From Euglena gracilis (taxonomy: Eukaryota > Euglenida > Euglenophyceae > Euglenales): a stretch of DNA of 64,000 nucleotides. The DNA is taken from the NCBI GenBank assembly GCA_039621445.1, contig CP154957.1, positions 41,566,011 through 41,630,010 of the forward strand, written 5' to 3'. Within the stretch, counting starts at the first letter, position 1, and every line of letters starts with the position of its first letter. Below are positions 42,501-52,780 of the stretch, one piece after another. The translations under genes and the position numbers were made by a program. The notes under the pieces were generated by a model. That model did no database searches, was not told the DNA's origin, and worked only from the letters and a program-made list of their open reading frames with translations.

Positions 42501-43740
42501 TCTGCTCCAATCGGGAAAGTCTTTCCTCCAATTGTTGCACATACGTGCGGGGGGCAAAACTTTCATTGGCTTGGGCAGAAAAGTGGGTAAAATTCGCGGA
42601 ATCACCGCTCAACTGGAAAATGCGCTGTTGCGCTTCCTGAAATGCGGTTGCAAGGGTGGAGAATTGCTCCATTGTAATAAATTGTCCCAAATCGGGATTT
42701 TTGATGGGGGGCTCATGCAACTTTTGCTGCAATTGTGGAAAAATTGCCGTAATTGGCTCCAATTGATGAGACAAAGCTTGCAAACTATGTTGCATGTTGG
42801 AGAAAATCGCATCATTGCGGGATTGTGTTTCACACATGGCTTCACTCACTTTTTGGAAGTGTTGTGGCAAGTATGCCTGCAAATGTGTGTCTAAACCTTG
42901 TCGCAAAGTTGCTAGGTCCACATTGGTGGATTGAAAGTGTGTTTGGCAATATTGGCCAACATCACGCACATAACTCCAAAAGTAATTGAGCTTGTGCTCT
43001 ACAACCTTTTGGTTGTTCTCATCAAAATCCAGAACCTTGTTAAGTGTCATAGCGCAATCCGCTACACAAGTGTGGACATGGGAAATTTGCCGCGTTAGCG
43101 GGTGGTCCACTGGAAGATTTGCGACTATGCGCTGAATCACGGTGATGGGTTGAGGGGAAATATTTTCCAACTCTTCCGCATCACTGCTCATGGACTCGGA
43201 GGGGCTTGTATAAGCGGGAACCGTTATACGCATCTCCGGGTGCCATGGCAATGCCGGAAAAGAACCCGTATCGGGTGGTGCGGGCAATTGTCCAATCGGA
43301 CTTGTGGGGGGAAGCATAGGGGGGGGTTGAAAGAAACATGGTGTTTCTAACCCACCCTCAACAAAAATTTGCCGTGGCGTATCCGCCTCAGAGTCAAATG
43401 TGCCTATCGGCACCAGTGCGAGATCTCGCTGGGGGGAATGGGTGTTAGCCGATCGGCTTTCCAACAAAAGGGGTTGTGCCTGTTGGGCATGGGGTTGCTC
43501 TATAGAGCTTGACACCGATAGGTGTGGGGATGCCCATTGGGCGGGGGGAGGATTACTCGACACAGACACCGATAGGTGTGACACACGCGGGGAAGGAGGG
43601 TTACCTTTGGAATGAGTCAATGTGTGAATACCCCGATGGGGTTGTGAATGCTCAATAGAGCTAGACAATGATACCGCAGGTTCAAGTCCACGAAGTGATC
43701 CAATCAATGCTGCGTAGTCGATGGGAGTTGTGCTCTGCAT
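39592..43740 (-). CDS. gag, element B (1,382 residues, complete)
   Basis: Starts at ATG 43740 (MQSTTPIDYAALIGSLRG) and ends at UAG 39592. Residues 1-190 are Ser/Pro-rich. Residues about 190-830 form a long coiled coil, including IADLQ/IADLH heptads. A retrotransposon-gag capsid-type domain lies near 880-1090 (PQWDGDPTTWKQFFRDWEYY, then ISFEELVEQYASSC). A CCHC knuckle CFLCNQPGHMSREC is near residue 1160, a long Arg/Ser-rich stretch follows, and a second knuckle CSLCGSKDHHSSKC is near 1290. At three times the usual chromovirus Gag length it is exceptional, mainly through the coiled coil. Expected role: RNA binding and particle assembly. The UAG followed by GGG suggests readthrough into pol. Confidence 0.92.
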   Translation of the reverse strand: MQSTTPIDYAALIGSLRGLEPAVSLSSSIEHSQPHRGIHTLTHSKGNPPSPRVSHLSVSVSSNPPPAQWASPHLSVSSSIEQPHAQQAQPLLLESRSANTHSPQRDLALVPIGTFDSEADTPRQIFVEGGLETPCFFQPPPMLPPTSPIGQLPAPPDTGSFPALPWHPEMRITVPAYTSPSESMSSDAEELENISPQPITVIQRIVANLPVDHPLTRQISHVHTCVADCAMTLNKVLDFDENNQKVVEHKLNYFWSYVRDVGQYCQTHFQSTNVDLATLRQGLDTHLQAYLPQHFQKVSEAMCETQSRNDAIFSNMQHSLQALSHQLEPITAIFPQLQQKLHEPPIKNPDLGQFITMEQFSTLATAFQEAQQRIFQLSGDSANFTHFSAQANESFAPRTYVQQLEERLSRLEQKSCHCGEIPAEIASFHTQIANIASRIENLQQQWQNDTMELRTAIADLQNRNAVTRAPTPDISGLKATMSDLHKQLQQDVGNIEASLAKLHTRYAEVAGRIPDVTGIHTAIADLHKRMQEMSTKMLQVQSPPQGTLPLPTPTPTLPKTHLDKICAEMRAENHQIMQGFCDSLMNTEKTVKQDVTKLQNDITALSAQVSVLKEQPMAEKVQDPHSEQPTKPSPQLENITSAMRALVTRVQELDTGFGAISQDFQSISDKIPLLDELPSYRRRIKRLQEDVGRITDNWQLVDHLEQSVHEFATNLDQIHAQLRSIHQNPQSGMVGTLAASSSSKSAIRAPIPESTGTLPPNRVSAHAVVPPLALPVPMDEFSDDESGFQAKTRPTPLLNQEIRESELIRGMIRTPTPGIGHTSQIRLVAPMVQPCDNSPPHAQPHHHSRNRDSPNLHGTYGTLSGMFHAQSQNNPNNTLGATTGVPAHGAISRPGPRPWNTTEGPRVSQKDFKGTIAIANKVKPQWDGDPTTWKQFFRDWEYYWDLKGPTQDDNPEVIKMEFIDCLPRDEKERARQLVIGRRISFEELVEQYASSCSSLVSRISLENKWRQFTPPDRKWKSIDLWYSKWLALAAEVDELGEKQIKEQFDAVLLRYIPKLIKEIHREELAGHILTLDERWNYISKQMKLSQLLGQIESAYHHHPIAGVPTGSVYAVQRTTSPKSPKSPSSDSKTRYPRSNPKSPTRESKPRYSRSSDQVSDKVCFLCNQPGHMSRECPNPQARKRSKSPRGSLSSWSSRSSRSAHSQRSGYRSGDGRPRSRSPHRNSGHGFKPRGRSPRPPTRNRDANRDSSRSRSRSGSSSSRSDRGRADIRSPRRHDAKRQSQSRTRCSLCGSKDHHSSKCPRSRSPRPSHGRRDSNRGSANRQRVGFKISSIEEKDLASGREGDESTEDELVEDRNAIRAIRAIYSRKSTIGQKADSDME

Positions 43741-43986
43741 TTTTTAAGGCAAAAACGCAAAAACCAAGTGTAGATTGTGGGGTAAAATCCAGGAACAAGT
43801 GCAAAAAGAGGGGATAGTATAAAAAGTAAGCAGAGACCCGAACTCTGAGGTTTGAAGCAGCGTATACTGCGAACCGTCAGAGGACGTGTCCGTGTGTACG
43901 GCTTTGGCCGTAAACGGCTTGTAGTGCCTGTGGTCGCCTATAGGCGGGGCACCACACGACCGTTTGCAGTCAAAAGGATCGAAAAA
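43741..43986 (-). promoter_or_regulatory. 5' leader of element B
   Basis: 246 bases between PBS and gag, hairpin-rich on the minus strand, for example the block around 43895-43965 with gtacggctttggccgtaaacgg and cgcctataggcg. It is a candidate packaging or dimerisation region. No other function is visible. The same sequence is inverted in A at 10331-10570. Confidence 0.55.
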
Positions 43987-44001
43987 CCTAAACTGCTACC
44001 A
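43987..44001 (-). promoter_or_regulatory. Primer binding site, element B
   Basis: The minus strand reads tggtagcagtttagg directly next to the 5' LTR, identical to that of A. Confidence 0.75.
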
Positions 44002-44402
44002 AGTGTACGTCCTACCTTATCGCTTTCGCCCTTTGGTGCGCAGAAAAGGATATAAGTAGGAGTAACAGGAAAAATATAAAATAAATATAAAAGTTGGATT
44101 GCCCTTTTCCCCAATTAAGAGGCAGAGCACAAGACACTGTTGGAAGCCCTATGGGCTACGACAAAAGATGCCAAGTATCTGGCAGTCCTTTCAGGACTTG
44201 TTTGATCAAATCAAAAACTTGAAGATTGAAAGAAGAAAAGAATACCACCTGCAGAGAGGAGGTCACGTGATCACACGTGATCGTGATCACGATTATCCCT
44301 AGGCTCTGCCACAATCCTAATTCTGAGACTATGCTCAGCAATCAGATTGTGGATGAGCCGTTCTATGGCGAACCACAGAACTGGGATCGTGCCTGGTACA
44401 CA
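44002..44402 (-). repeat. 5' LTR of element B
   Basis: 401 bp, apparently identical to 27016-27416. It is followed by target duplication atcgc at 44403-44407, after which ORF3 of subfamily C resumes. Confidence 0.92.
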
Positions 44403-47350
44403 ATCGCCCCACTGTCGATCTGCCACCTACGGGCCATCCCGTGTGGCGGTAGTCGTCAAGCTTGAGGTGGAGTACTTGAAAAAGTCCTTGTACTTTTTGT
44501 GCAAGGTGGAGTATTACTCCAGTGGCTTCTGGGCACGATTGTGCGAACTGCACCTTCCGCAGTTTGCCAGAAGGTACCTCGAAGGCAGTTGACGCAGAGC
44601 ACTGGTACATTCGTACCATCTCGCTCGGTGTACCTAAAATTGTGCTTGTGGGTCCAACTGTCCACGCACTTGGCGCATACCATGGCGGCACAGTTGGGGA
44701 TGTATACATCCTTGTGGAACGATTTCCGATCCACAGGGTGGCACACATGGACGAGGGGTAATCCCAAGTCAGGTGCACTGTTATACATCTTGTGGCATAC
44801 AGTGCAAAGCCACACAAAACGGTTTTCCGTCGTTTTGTCGACGAGGAATTCCTCACCGAAGTATTGGGCCAAAACACGGGGGGATCTGGAATTGTAATAA
44901 TTCCAGGTCATGTTCTGATCAAAGGACCATTTTCGGCCATGACAGAACAGTGGCTCAATCCACCGGTTGAGGCATTGATTTGTCCTCAGTTTGTGGTCGA
45001 TCATCATGTACCTGTTTTTCAGGTCATGAGTCTCAGGATCATCCTGATTGATCGCGTTCCAGTCGATGACAACTTCGTCTTCCGAAGGTGTCTCGGCTGT
45101 CGAGGCGCGGGATTTTCCCTGTCCCTTTGAGGGAGGTTTCGGTTGTCAGGTTTTCCCATAGCCGGATGATGTGACGTGCGTGAATCCTTGTCCCGAGGTT
45201 GATCTCCGAGAAGAGGATGCAGCACTCTGGGCGCCAGCACCACCACCGCCTTTCGGTGGGGGCTGATCACCAGATTTCGGTGGGGGCTTGCAAGGGGCGG
45301 CGCCCGGCTTTGTTTTTGCCGGGGTCCCCCACGGCTACCCCTCGGAAACCCACGGGTGCCGCTAAGGAACGTGTAGGGCGACCCTCAGCTCGGGAAACCC
45401 CTGCTGAAGGTCAACGACGCTCGGCGTCGGGGAGAAGACCCCCATCCCAGGCGTCACCACGCACCTGGACAAGCAAGCGCGACGCCGAAAGGCGGCCCTC
45501 GGATACTCCGGAAACCGGAAGTCCGAAGGCCGGTGTGGGTGCAGGCTTGGCCGGCTTACTTCGCGCTGGTTGAGCCTGTGGCGGGGCATGGACGTCCGCT
45601 CGGCCTGCTTTTCAGGCGCCGGTGTCTGTGTGCCTTGATGCTTTGGTGCAGTGGCTGTGGATGTGCGCTGAGTTGCGGGTTCATCCCGTGCCTCTCTTGG
45701 CGCTACCGGTGCTGATACAGGTTCATCCTGTACTGGCACGGTTGGTGATGTCTCCACTGCCATTGCTGTCTGTTCGTCTTCCGTCCGTGTCGCTCCCGAC
45801 AATGGCGGTGGCGCCGCCGTTTGGGGGAGGTGCATCCTCCACCATGGCTGTAGTGTCAGGTGTTTCGTCCACCTGCTGGGCAGTTTCTGCCGCAGCTGTG
45901 GAAGAACTAGCCGCAGTGCCACGTGGAGTGACAACTGCGATCAAGGATCGCAAACCACCGAGTACGCGTCCGCCCAGCGAGGTGCGCCGTTCAGGTCCTT
46001 CACCTAAAGTGGGCTCCACCGCTGGTTTCTCTGTCGACGCGGTTTCCCCGGAAACAGGGAGCTTGAGGCGTAATACCTCAGGCGTGTGGGGTACCATCTC
46101 CGGCGGGTTTTCCCGCGGAGGGGCCGTACACCTGTCGTACTCAGTGAGGTGGGTGAGAGTGGGACAGGTGTCATGTCACCTGCCGGCGACCCTGGGCGCT
46201 GGGCAGTTTCTGCCACAGTGTCCAGCATTACGACAGATGGGCTACGGGTTTCCCGTGCCGGAGGTTCCGGTGGCTGAGGTTCATCCTCGGCCATGGGAAC
46301 GTCTCCTCCTCCTCCTCCGCTTCCGGAGGGGTTTCCTCTGTGTGTAGTTGTGCTGCAGTACGCGGGTCTTTTCCGCTCCTGTAGCACCCTTGTGCGTCTG
46401 ACAGGCGGTAAAAACTTATTTTTTCACTCCTGTCAGAGTTGGGGTATGGGGGCGGCCACGATGCTCTCACCCAGCTTCCGGGTGGAGGTTGCGGCTCGTC
46501 CTCGTAGATCAGGCAAAGGTCTTTCCACTGCGATCGAAGGTTCCATCCCATACCCTGCTCTCCTGTGTCTTCCAGGAAAGAGGGCAATGGGACCGCATAC
46601 CGAGTTTGGCTTACCTCGCGTGCTGCGAAGAAAGGTTCGAACTCCTTCCAGTCTAGGATATCCCCGAACTGGGTATCCAGGTGATCCCGGAGGCCAATGT
46701 CTGTCTGTTCCTATTCCGGCCGCAGGTTCATCCTGCGTCGGTCTGGGTCATGAGGTCTGACGTCCACCTCGGTGTATCCCCGAGGTAGCCACTTCCTGTG
46801 GATATCCACACCAGGACGTAGGTTATCCACGCCCTGTGCCAGTACTGTTGCAGCAGAAATATTTTCTGCTGGTGCTGTTTCAGCACCTTTCGGTCTTGTG
46901 TCCCGATCTGGGGATTCCGGCACTGATGCAGGAGGAATCTCCTGGTCGGCTGGCTGCCGGCATTTTCGGCAGTCGGAGGCGGTTTTCCACGTTCTCCGAA
47001 ACCCCAGAAGTCAACAATGTGAACTTCCTTGCAAAACTGGCATTCCAGTTTGTACCGCTGGGGGTACGCAAGGTCAATGTCCAGGACTTTGAACAGCGTG
47101 CCATACATGCTGTCCAAGAATATTTGGAGGTTGCGCGTGAACATTACCGCAGCCTGCGCCTGGAGTTTCTCCGGCAGGGGGGTAATATTTCCACTGGATT
47201 CCCAGTGCTCCGACGGAATGCATGTGGTTGAAGATTTCCTTCAACTGTGCTACGAACATTTCGTCGTCAGGACATGTTCCCAAACAGTCAACATACGTCT
47301 GACCGTTTCGGTCGGTAAAAATGCCGAAGTTCTGGTATTCACCAACTGAA
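44403..47350 (-). pseudogene. ORF3, subfamily C (copy 2, main part)
   Basis: A decayed but recognisable relative of ORF3 in A. From the right: QNFGIFTDRNGQTYVDC near 47320, then NLQIFL, VLDIDLAYPQ, CQFCKEVHIVDFWGFGE and LLHQCRNPQ (domain 1). A Pro/Thr-rich linker follows, with VLGGLRSLIAVVTPRG near 45960. Then come SPRVLAQYFGEEFLVDK and the Cys cluster LCTVCHKMY, VHVC, NCAAMVCAKC and LCVNCLRGTFW (domain 2, about 44560-44880). Several frameshifts separate the pieces. The 5' end is lost at about 47350. It is cut at 44403 by element B and continues at 27005 and 7868. Conserved Cys and aromatic positions argue for past selection on the protein. Confidence 0.82.
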
Positions 47351-47583
47351 ACAAACAGCGCTATATTACAAAAAACTGCAACAGTTGAAAACGACTTTAC
47401 TTTCACCCTGGCCCCCCCGGGGTCTTTAAAAACCAGAGTGGAAGGAGGTCCCTCAAATTTCGAAAAAAGAAAAATTTTCGGATACGTAAACATTTTTTCC
47501 AAAATCATCCAATGTGTCTGGTACAAAAAATTTGTCCATTGAACTGAAAACAGAAATGCTCGTGCAAATAAACTGCAGTTCGA
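47351..47583. other. Unassigned AT-rich spacer
   Basis: The stretch holds A-runs and a short C-run (cccccccgggg near 47410). I see no gene or repeat boundary that I can support. Confidence 0.4.
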
Positions 47584-48250
47584 TCAGTAGTTTAAATCTC
47601 AACTTCGGTCCACAACTCCCTGACGAATAACCTGGTGATGCAAGGACCATCACTTCCAGGGTTTGACAGCGTCCACGGCTGTAGACATATTCGGGGGGGG
47701 GGGACTCAAAGCAGGAACTCATGTCGGGGGGGGGGGGCAGATCGGGACTTTCTGGAGGGCAGAGCTGGGGTAAAAACGGGACTTGGTTCGGGGGGGGGGG
47801 CTGAAACGGGACTATCTCGGAGGACAAACAAAAACACCTGTGGGAATTTGCTTGGCAAACCCTGAGTCCTGATTGTTCCCCACGGAAGGCCCAAGTCAAT
47901 CTTCGTCTGGATGGTGAACTTGCAGGTAATGTGGCACTCCAGCACGGGGGCATAACCGTTGACAATCTGATCGTGTACTTCAGAAAGATGAACTGAAGAA
48001 ACATGAATGTGAAAAGGAACAAAACAGCGGACAGACAAGAAACAAGCCAGACAGAAAAACATTGAAGAGAAGGCTTACCTGGGCAGTGAAGTCATCAGCC
48101 TCCTTGGGGTCGAAGCCACATAAGCACGGCGAATATCCTTGACAGCCACGTTCTTCACGTTGAAACCAAGGTTGTCGTCGGGACAGCTTCCCTCAGAACC
48201 TCGTGGTCTCCATAGACTTGACTTCAGTGGTCAAGTTGTTGGGTGCGAAA
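47584..48250 (-). repeat. Duplicated segment carrying EF-1alpha pieces (copy 1)
   Basis: It shares order and sequence with 56228-57270: tttaaatctcaacttcggtc, a-taacc-ggtgatg, the cttccagggtttgacagc block, g-runs, the EF-1alpha exon pieces and the intron between them. This copy lacks the MITE found at 56268-56473. The whole segment was duplicated as DNA. Confidence 0.7.
47870..48245 (-). pseudogene. EF-1alpha fragment 1, two exon pieces with intron
   Basis: The minus strand at about 48245-48070 carries, across frame breaks, the EF-1alpha domain II/III sequence around [22 protein letters not shown] and EADDFTAQ. It ends at a GT donor (cag/gtaagcc). After about 85 bp of intron, a second piece near 47985-47870 reads QIVNGYAPVLECH and ITCKFTIQTKIDLG. 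Frameshifts and truncation on both sides make it non-functional. The retained intron means it arose from genomic DNA, not from an mRNA retrocopy. Confidence 0.75.
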
Positions 48251-48505
48251 GTGACCACATCACATCAGTTCAAATACCTAAAAGTTGAAAAAGGGTGTCG
48301 TGCATCAGACTTTTAAAAAGAACCTTTTAAACCGCTTTTAAACACTCCCCTGCATGGTACCTTGCTCCAACTTGCAAATTAGGAGTTACCTCGATAGCGG
48401 TTTCACTCGCTGGATTAAATCCGGTCTGAAACCCGAACCTCGTTGGATTAAAACGGATTTAATCCAGACCGAGTTAAATGTCAAACCGAATTACAGCTAA
48501 CACCT
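48251..48505. other. Spacer with ggattaaat inverted repeats
   Basis: Short inverted motifs (ggattaaatccgg near 48411 and ggatttaatccag near 48455) and tttaaa-rich sequence like the ends of hAT-type elements. No gene. Confidence 0.4.
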
Positions 48506-48509
48506 GAAA

Positions 48510-48670
48510 ACGATGGCCACGTAGCCTAGAATGATGGCCACCTTACCAAAAAATGTTTGCCTCGTTGCCCAAAATGATGGCCACCAAGCCCAAAACTCTG
48601 GCCACCAAACTTTCCACTGGACCTGTAAATGTTGGCCACTTTTTCTGGAACTTAAAAATATTGGCCGTTT
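48510..48670 (+). repeat. Degenerate atgatggccacc repeats
   Basis: Loose tandem copies of a 25-30-bp unit around gatggccacc-aagccc-aaaa. The same theme (tggcc plus cccaaaa) recurs at 52370-52780 and, on the other strand, at 54320-54480. Confidence 0.5.
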
Positions 48671-48751
48671 TTTTTTGTTGTGTTGTATGTTGTATGATCC
48701 TGTGCTGCCCAGCTTCCTTCCTTCACTCTTCCCTCAGGTTTTTTTTTCTCA

Positions 48752-51414
48752 ATGCCTGTTCAACGGCAATTTGGTTTGCATTGTCGGCCCCATCGGGCCC
48801 ACCAAATTCTATCCCGAGAGAAGTTGGATGACATTTTTGCTGCACTGAGCGCTGACCCCGAGCTCAGTACCGCGCAATTGGCACACCAATTCAACATTCC
48901 CCGTCGAAGTGCCCGACGATTGTACGAGGAATGGCAGGACCACAGCTCTGCTTAGGATCATTCTCTGTGTCTCCGAATGTGAAAGGATGAGTGGTTTTAC
49001 TTCAGAAAACACATCCCCCACTTTGTCAGTCTCCACGATTCTCTTTTCTGTTTTTGCAAGAAAAAAAAATCATAACAGATGATGTCATGTAGTGGTGAAT
49101 GTGTTCCTTTTCTTTTCTCAGCAGGAGTTGGTTCCCCATCCACATGCTCTGAAAAGTTTACTGCACAGTCAGAAAAGATATTAACCTCTGTGCAAATGAC
49201 TGGCCAGAAGCAGATTTATGGTGTTGATTCCCCCGATGCCAGCCATTTTCATGTTACCATGCGGGTTGGCCGACGGCTGAAAGATTTCACCCTGTTGTAT
49301 CGCAAGATTGCTTCAATCCTGAAGTTGGACAACACATTGACCGTGCGTGGGGTTGTGAGAAAGCTCCGCCACAGGTACCGAGTCATTATTGGCCGTTAGC
49401 AGAGACTCTTTTACACAACCTTTGCGGGTGGGGTGACTGACCATTGCTTGAGTTGTTGAATGCATGTGCTCGTGTAACAGCAGGTAACCTCTCCCGCCCC
49501 TCCTTTGATTGGTTGACTGAATTGCCATTTGACCCAAAGACGCCTCAAAATTTGGCATCATTTGTGATGCAAAACTGCAGAAGGTAGTGGTCATTTACTG
49601 GTTAACTGAAAGTACAGGCCCGCAAAATTCTCGTGCTGGTAAAAGATTCTCTGGGCGTGACACTGTGCGAAGGGCATTGAAGAAGATGAAGTACTCATAC
49701 AAACGCCTATCTAAAGGCAGGGTGTTGCTATACATTATTTTTTTCATACGACTGGGAGGTTTTTTGGGGGGTGAAGAATGGCGTGCTTTCTGCTTTCTGT
49801 GACCTTCTTTATTTAAAATATTTGTCATTGCCCAGCCCAAGGCCGTTTTATTTCATTCTTTGGTCGTTTTTCGGGGTAAGTGACGTTGTTGATGAGGTAA
49901 TTGGACCCTTCGGCCTTTCAAGAATCACCCTGTTTCTGATCCCGTTGGCACGTAACAGCCGAGAGAACAAGGTGACTCGAAAGATCTACGCCGAAGATCT
50001 TGCTGCATTGTCAAACGAACAGTTGTTGTTCGCGGACGAGAGTGGCGTCAACCTTCATTCAAGCGTGCAAGGCTATGGATGGGCTCCACAAGGAGTGCGT
50101 CCACACCAAGAAGTGCCCAATTCTCGTGGAGCCAATTTGAGCGTGTTGGCAGCTGTCATCCCAGAAGGTGTGATGTGTCTGATGTGTGATGTGTGCGCGT
50201 TTCCTTTCGTTTCCTTTCCTTTCATTTTGTGATCATCAGTTTCACTTTCTTGTGAAACTCACCATTTTTGGAGGTCAGATGAGCCAGAAAAATAGATTTT
50301 TTTTGCAATACACAAAGCTGAAATACACAAAGCAGTAATTGTTGTTGCAATTGTTAAAATATGTCAACCCATCTCTTCTGTACATGTTGATGTACACACG
50401 TAGGTCCTGAACGTCTGCTTTTCGAAGTCCACAAGGGAGCGGTGAACGCTGAGAAGTTTGCGAATTTTGTGGAGCAAAAGGCTTGTCATTCTACGTTAAA
50501 AGGCATGAATTGTGCGTTATGTTTGATGGATGCGTGCGTGGTGAATTCTGAGAAAGGGGACACTCTCATCCACTCTCTCCTCTTGCAACTGTTCCCACAG
50601 CTGGAGCCCCACGTTCGCACATTGCCCACCCGGAACAGGGTGTTCATCGTGGACAATGCTCAAATACACAAAGCTGACGTGTGTCTCTGTACTAAAAGTG
50701 TGATGCATGTTTCGATACCATTTCACTTTTGTTGTTCAATGCCCCGCTGTGGTCTTTCACACCAGCAAATTCAGTGTTGTGGTCGCCAGGGGTGTAGTTT
50801 TTGATGTTCGCTGCACAGCGCGTGGTGTCCGTTTTCCCCATCAACAACATGCAGCTGAAGCATTTGCCGACCTGGTTTTCATTTAAATTGTATGCACAGG
50901 CTTCCAATTCACATTGCAAAAAGCGATGGTGGTTCTCACTTCCACCCCCAGCCTATTGAATTCTCTGTATGCTTTCTTTCTTTGCAATTTTCCAAAAGAA
51001 TGCCACACCTATTCCAATGAATAGCAGGCGGAGCCGTACAGCCCTCAGCTCAACCCGGTAGAGTTGGCGTTCGCCAAAATGAAGAATCGGCTGCGCCGTC
51101 TGCGTCCACACCCACGGAACACGAACGAGTTGCACGGACTGGTGGTTCAGGTCCGCATGTTCCAGTGATGGCACTTTGCGTATATTTATACACAAACTTT
51201 GACACTGTGTATTCCCTTGAAAATGTCGGTGCATTTTATGTCGTTATGCTTGACAGAAATAAAATTGTTTTCATTCTGTTGGTCATTAAAGGGGACCTTC
51301 ACGTGCGTCTCACTGCAGGTTCTAACTGAAATCTCTCGAGAGAGTCACTTGCCGATGTACACCAACATGCGGCAGTGGCTGATGAAGGCCCGGGTGAAGG
51401 CCAACTTTGACTGA
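48752..51414 (+). CDS. Tc1/mariner-like (IS630 superfamily) DDE transposase, multi-exon
   Basis: Exon 1 (ATG 48752) encodes a helix-turn-helix, AQLAHQFNIPRRSARRLYEE. Exon 2 lies near 49131-49343. Exon 3 is 49581 to about 49721 (GRDTVRRALKKMKYSYKR). Exon 4 is about 49969-50168 with the first catalytic Asp, LLFADESGVNLHSS, and GYGWAPQGVRP. Exon 5 is 50403 to about 50669 with the second Asp, RVFIVDNAQIHKAD. Exon 6 is about 51031-51155 with YSPQLNPVELAFAKMK (third residue Glu). Exon 7 is about 51319-51414, ending in TGA. Most joins are GT-AG with matching phase; the 1/2 join is uncertain. Direct joining of exons 5 and 6 leaves only about 18 residues between D and E, so a small exon in 50690-51025 is probably missed. 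No terminal repeats were found. The gene may be intact or domesticated. Confidence 0.72.
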
Positions 51415-51547
51415 ATTGTTCAGTCTTCCCACAGGATTTGCTTTTGTATTGCGGGGGGGGATGTTCCTCTGTTCAATTGAGAATGAGAACACAGGGGGCG
51501 GTTTCAGGGCGTCGAAGTCCCCGATTCATTGCGTCTTTGCATTGTAT

Positions 51548-51802
51548 CTACTTGTGCATCTCTTCATTGTGAGCAGTCATTGAGGCATTGTGGGGTACCC
51601 AGTTGCATTCTGAACAAAGGAATTTTTTTTTCTTTTTGGGGGTCTTCTTTTTCTTGACAGGGCACCAGGATGTTGAATTAGATCCAACCAAATTCTTGTC
51701 AGGAGCTTGCGGCAGAGCGTCCTGATGTACGGCATGGAGTGCTTGGAACCCCGCCGTAATTCCTTGTTCTTTTTTTGCGACGGCATCTCCCCATGTTCTC
51801 AT
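51548..51802 (-). CDS. Small ORF with a C2H2-like zinc-finger motif
   Basis: 84 codons on the minus strand. A Lys-rich stretch (PVKKKKTPKKKKKF) precedes LCSECNWVPHNASMTAHNEE, which has C-x2-C-x12-H-x4-H spacing. It ends just after the motif. It may be an exon or gene fragment. The lysine run is encoded by a poly-A-like tract, so chance is possible. Function unknown. Confidence 0.35.
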   Translation of the reverse strand: MRTWGDAVAKKEQGITAGFQALHAVHQDALPQAPDKNLVGSNSTSWCPVKKKKTPKKKKKFLCSECNWVPHNASMTAHNEEMHK

Positions 51803-52369
51803 GTGAAATATGACACGGTTGTCTATGCCTCGCCATGTGTGTCACATTGTTGCCACACCACAAACCAGGGATGTGAGTCTTAAAAAACGGTCGTTTAAAA
51901 CAGCGATTTTAATCAGTTTAAAACACCCGAGCCCCGGAGACGTATAAAACAGCCGGCATACGTCGTCAAAGACCCGTATTGAAAAACCGCGAGCACAGCA
52001 GGACCATTCGGGCTCCGCACTGCGAGATGGTGAGGTCCTGCTTTCCTTGCCGGCTGTTCTGTTCTGGTGTGTTTGTGCGTGCGCGGGGGGTGCTTCTTAC
52101 TGCGCCTTTGTTGCCTCACCATCTTCTTGTGCTTCGCCCTCTTGGTCCCTTCCTCCCCCTTCCTGTGTCGTGGGAGTCCGATTTCCAAACACAGAAGGAC
52201 AAACTGCTGGGTGTGCAAAGGCTCTGCCTTTCGGCGCAAAAGGTCATAAAAACTTTTCCGAGAACCGCAGGGAGTTGAAGGGGAAAAAAAAATGGCTGCC
52301 AGGGGCAGACATTATCCACTAGAGGGGAGGTGTCCTTTTTTCTTTTGACCCCCAATTCAGGCCACCTGT

Positions 52370-52780
52370 GACCCAAAGCTGCCAACAACCACGACCTGTG
52401 CCCCAAAACTCGCCACAATCTGTGGCCCAAAACCGACCACAATCTGTGGACCAAAAACTGTTTTATGAACTGGCCACGTCCTGTGGCCCAAAACTGGCCA
52501 CGGCCCGACCCAAAGCCAACGACCCGCAACCCAAAACTGGCCACGACATGTAGCCTCAAAACTGGCCCGAGTCTGGCCCAAAACTGGCCACATGCTGTGG
52601 ACCAAAAACTGTTTTGTGGCCCAAAACTGGCCACGACCTGAACGAAAAGTCAACGACCTGTGACCCAAAACTGGCCACGACTTGTGGCCTAAAACTGGCC
52701 ACCGCGTCTGGCCCAAAACTGGCCGCCGCGTCTGGCCAGGTTTGGGCCAGATGTGTTGGCCAGTTTTGGGTCAGCCCAAA
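52370..52780 (+). repeat. Degenerate tandem repeat, cacgacctgtggcccaaaac type
   Basis: About 15 imperfect copies of a 22-30-bp unit, lying inside the hAT-like element. Long ORFs across it are repeat artefacts. Related units are at 48510-48670, and inverted at 54320-54480. Confidence 0.65.

Larger units (their letters stand above)
27016..44402 (-). mobile_element. Element B: large chromovirus-type retrotransposon, full-length layout
   Basis: It is bounded by 401-bp LTRs (27016-27416 and 44002-44402) with no difference seen by eye, and flanked by atcgc at 27011-27015 and 44403-44407. It shows the complete layout of the family at 17.4 kb. Gag and the RT-containing frame are open. Frame breaks are found in protease (C-run near 39113), RNase H (2-bp loss near 35995), integrase (1-bp loss near 35265), the chromodomain end (1-bp loss near 34255) and ORF3. 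It is in inverted orientation to A, with the same family sequence nearly throughout. Confidence 0.93.

Noticed and set aside
8169-44402. A and B read as one giant inverted-repeat chromosome structure or assembly hairpin
   Set aside because: Each copy has its own target duplication (caaaa, atcgc), different lesions and different flanks, so two separate insertions explain the data better.
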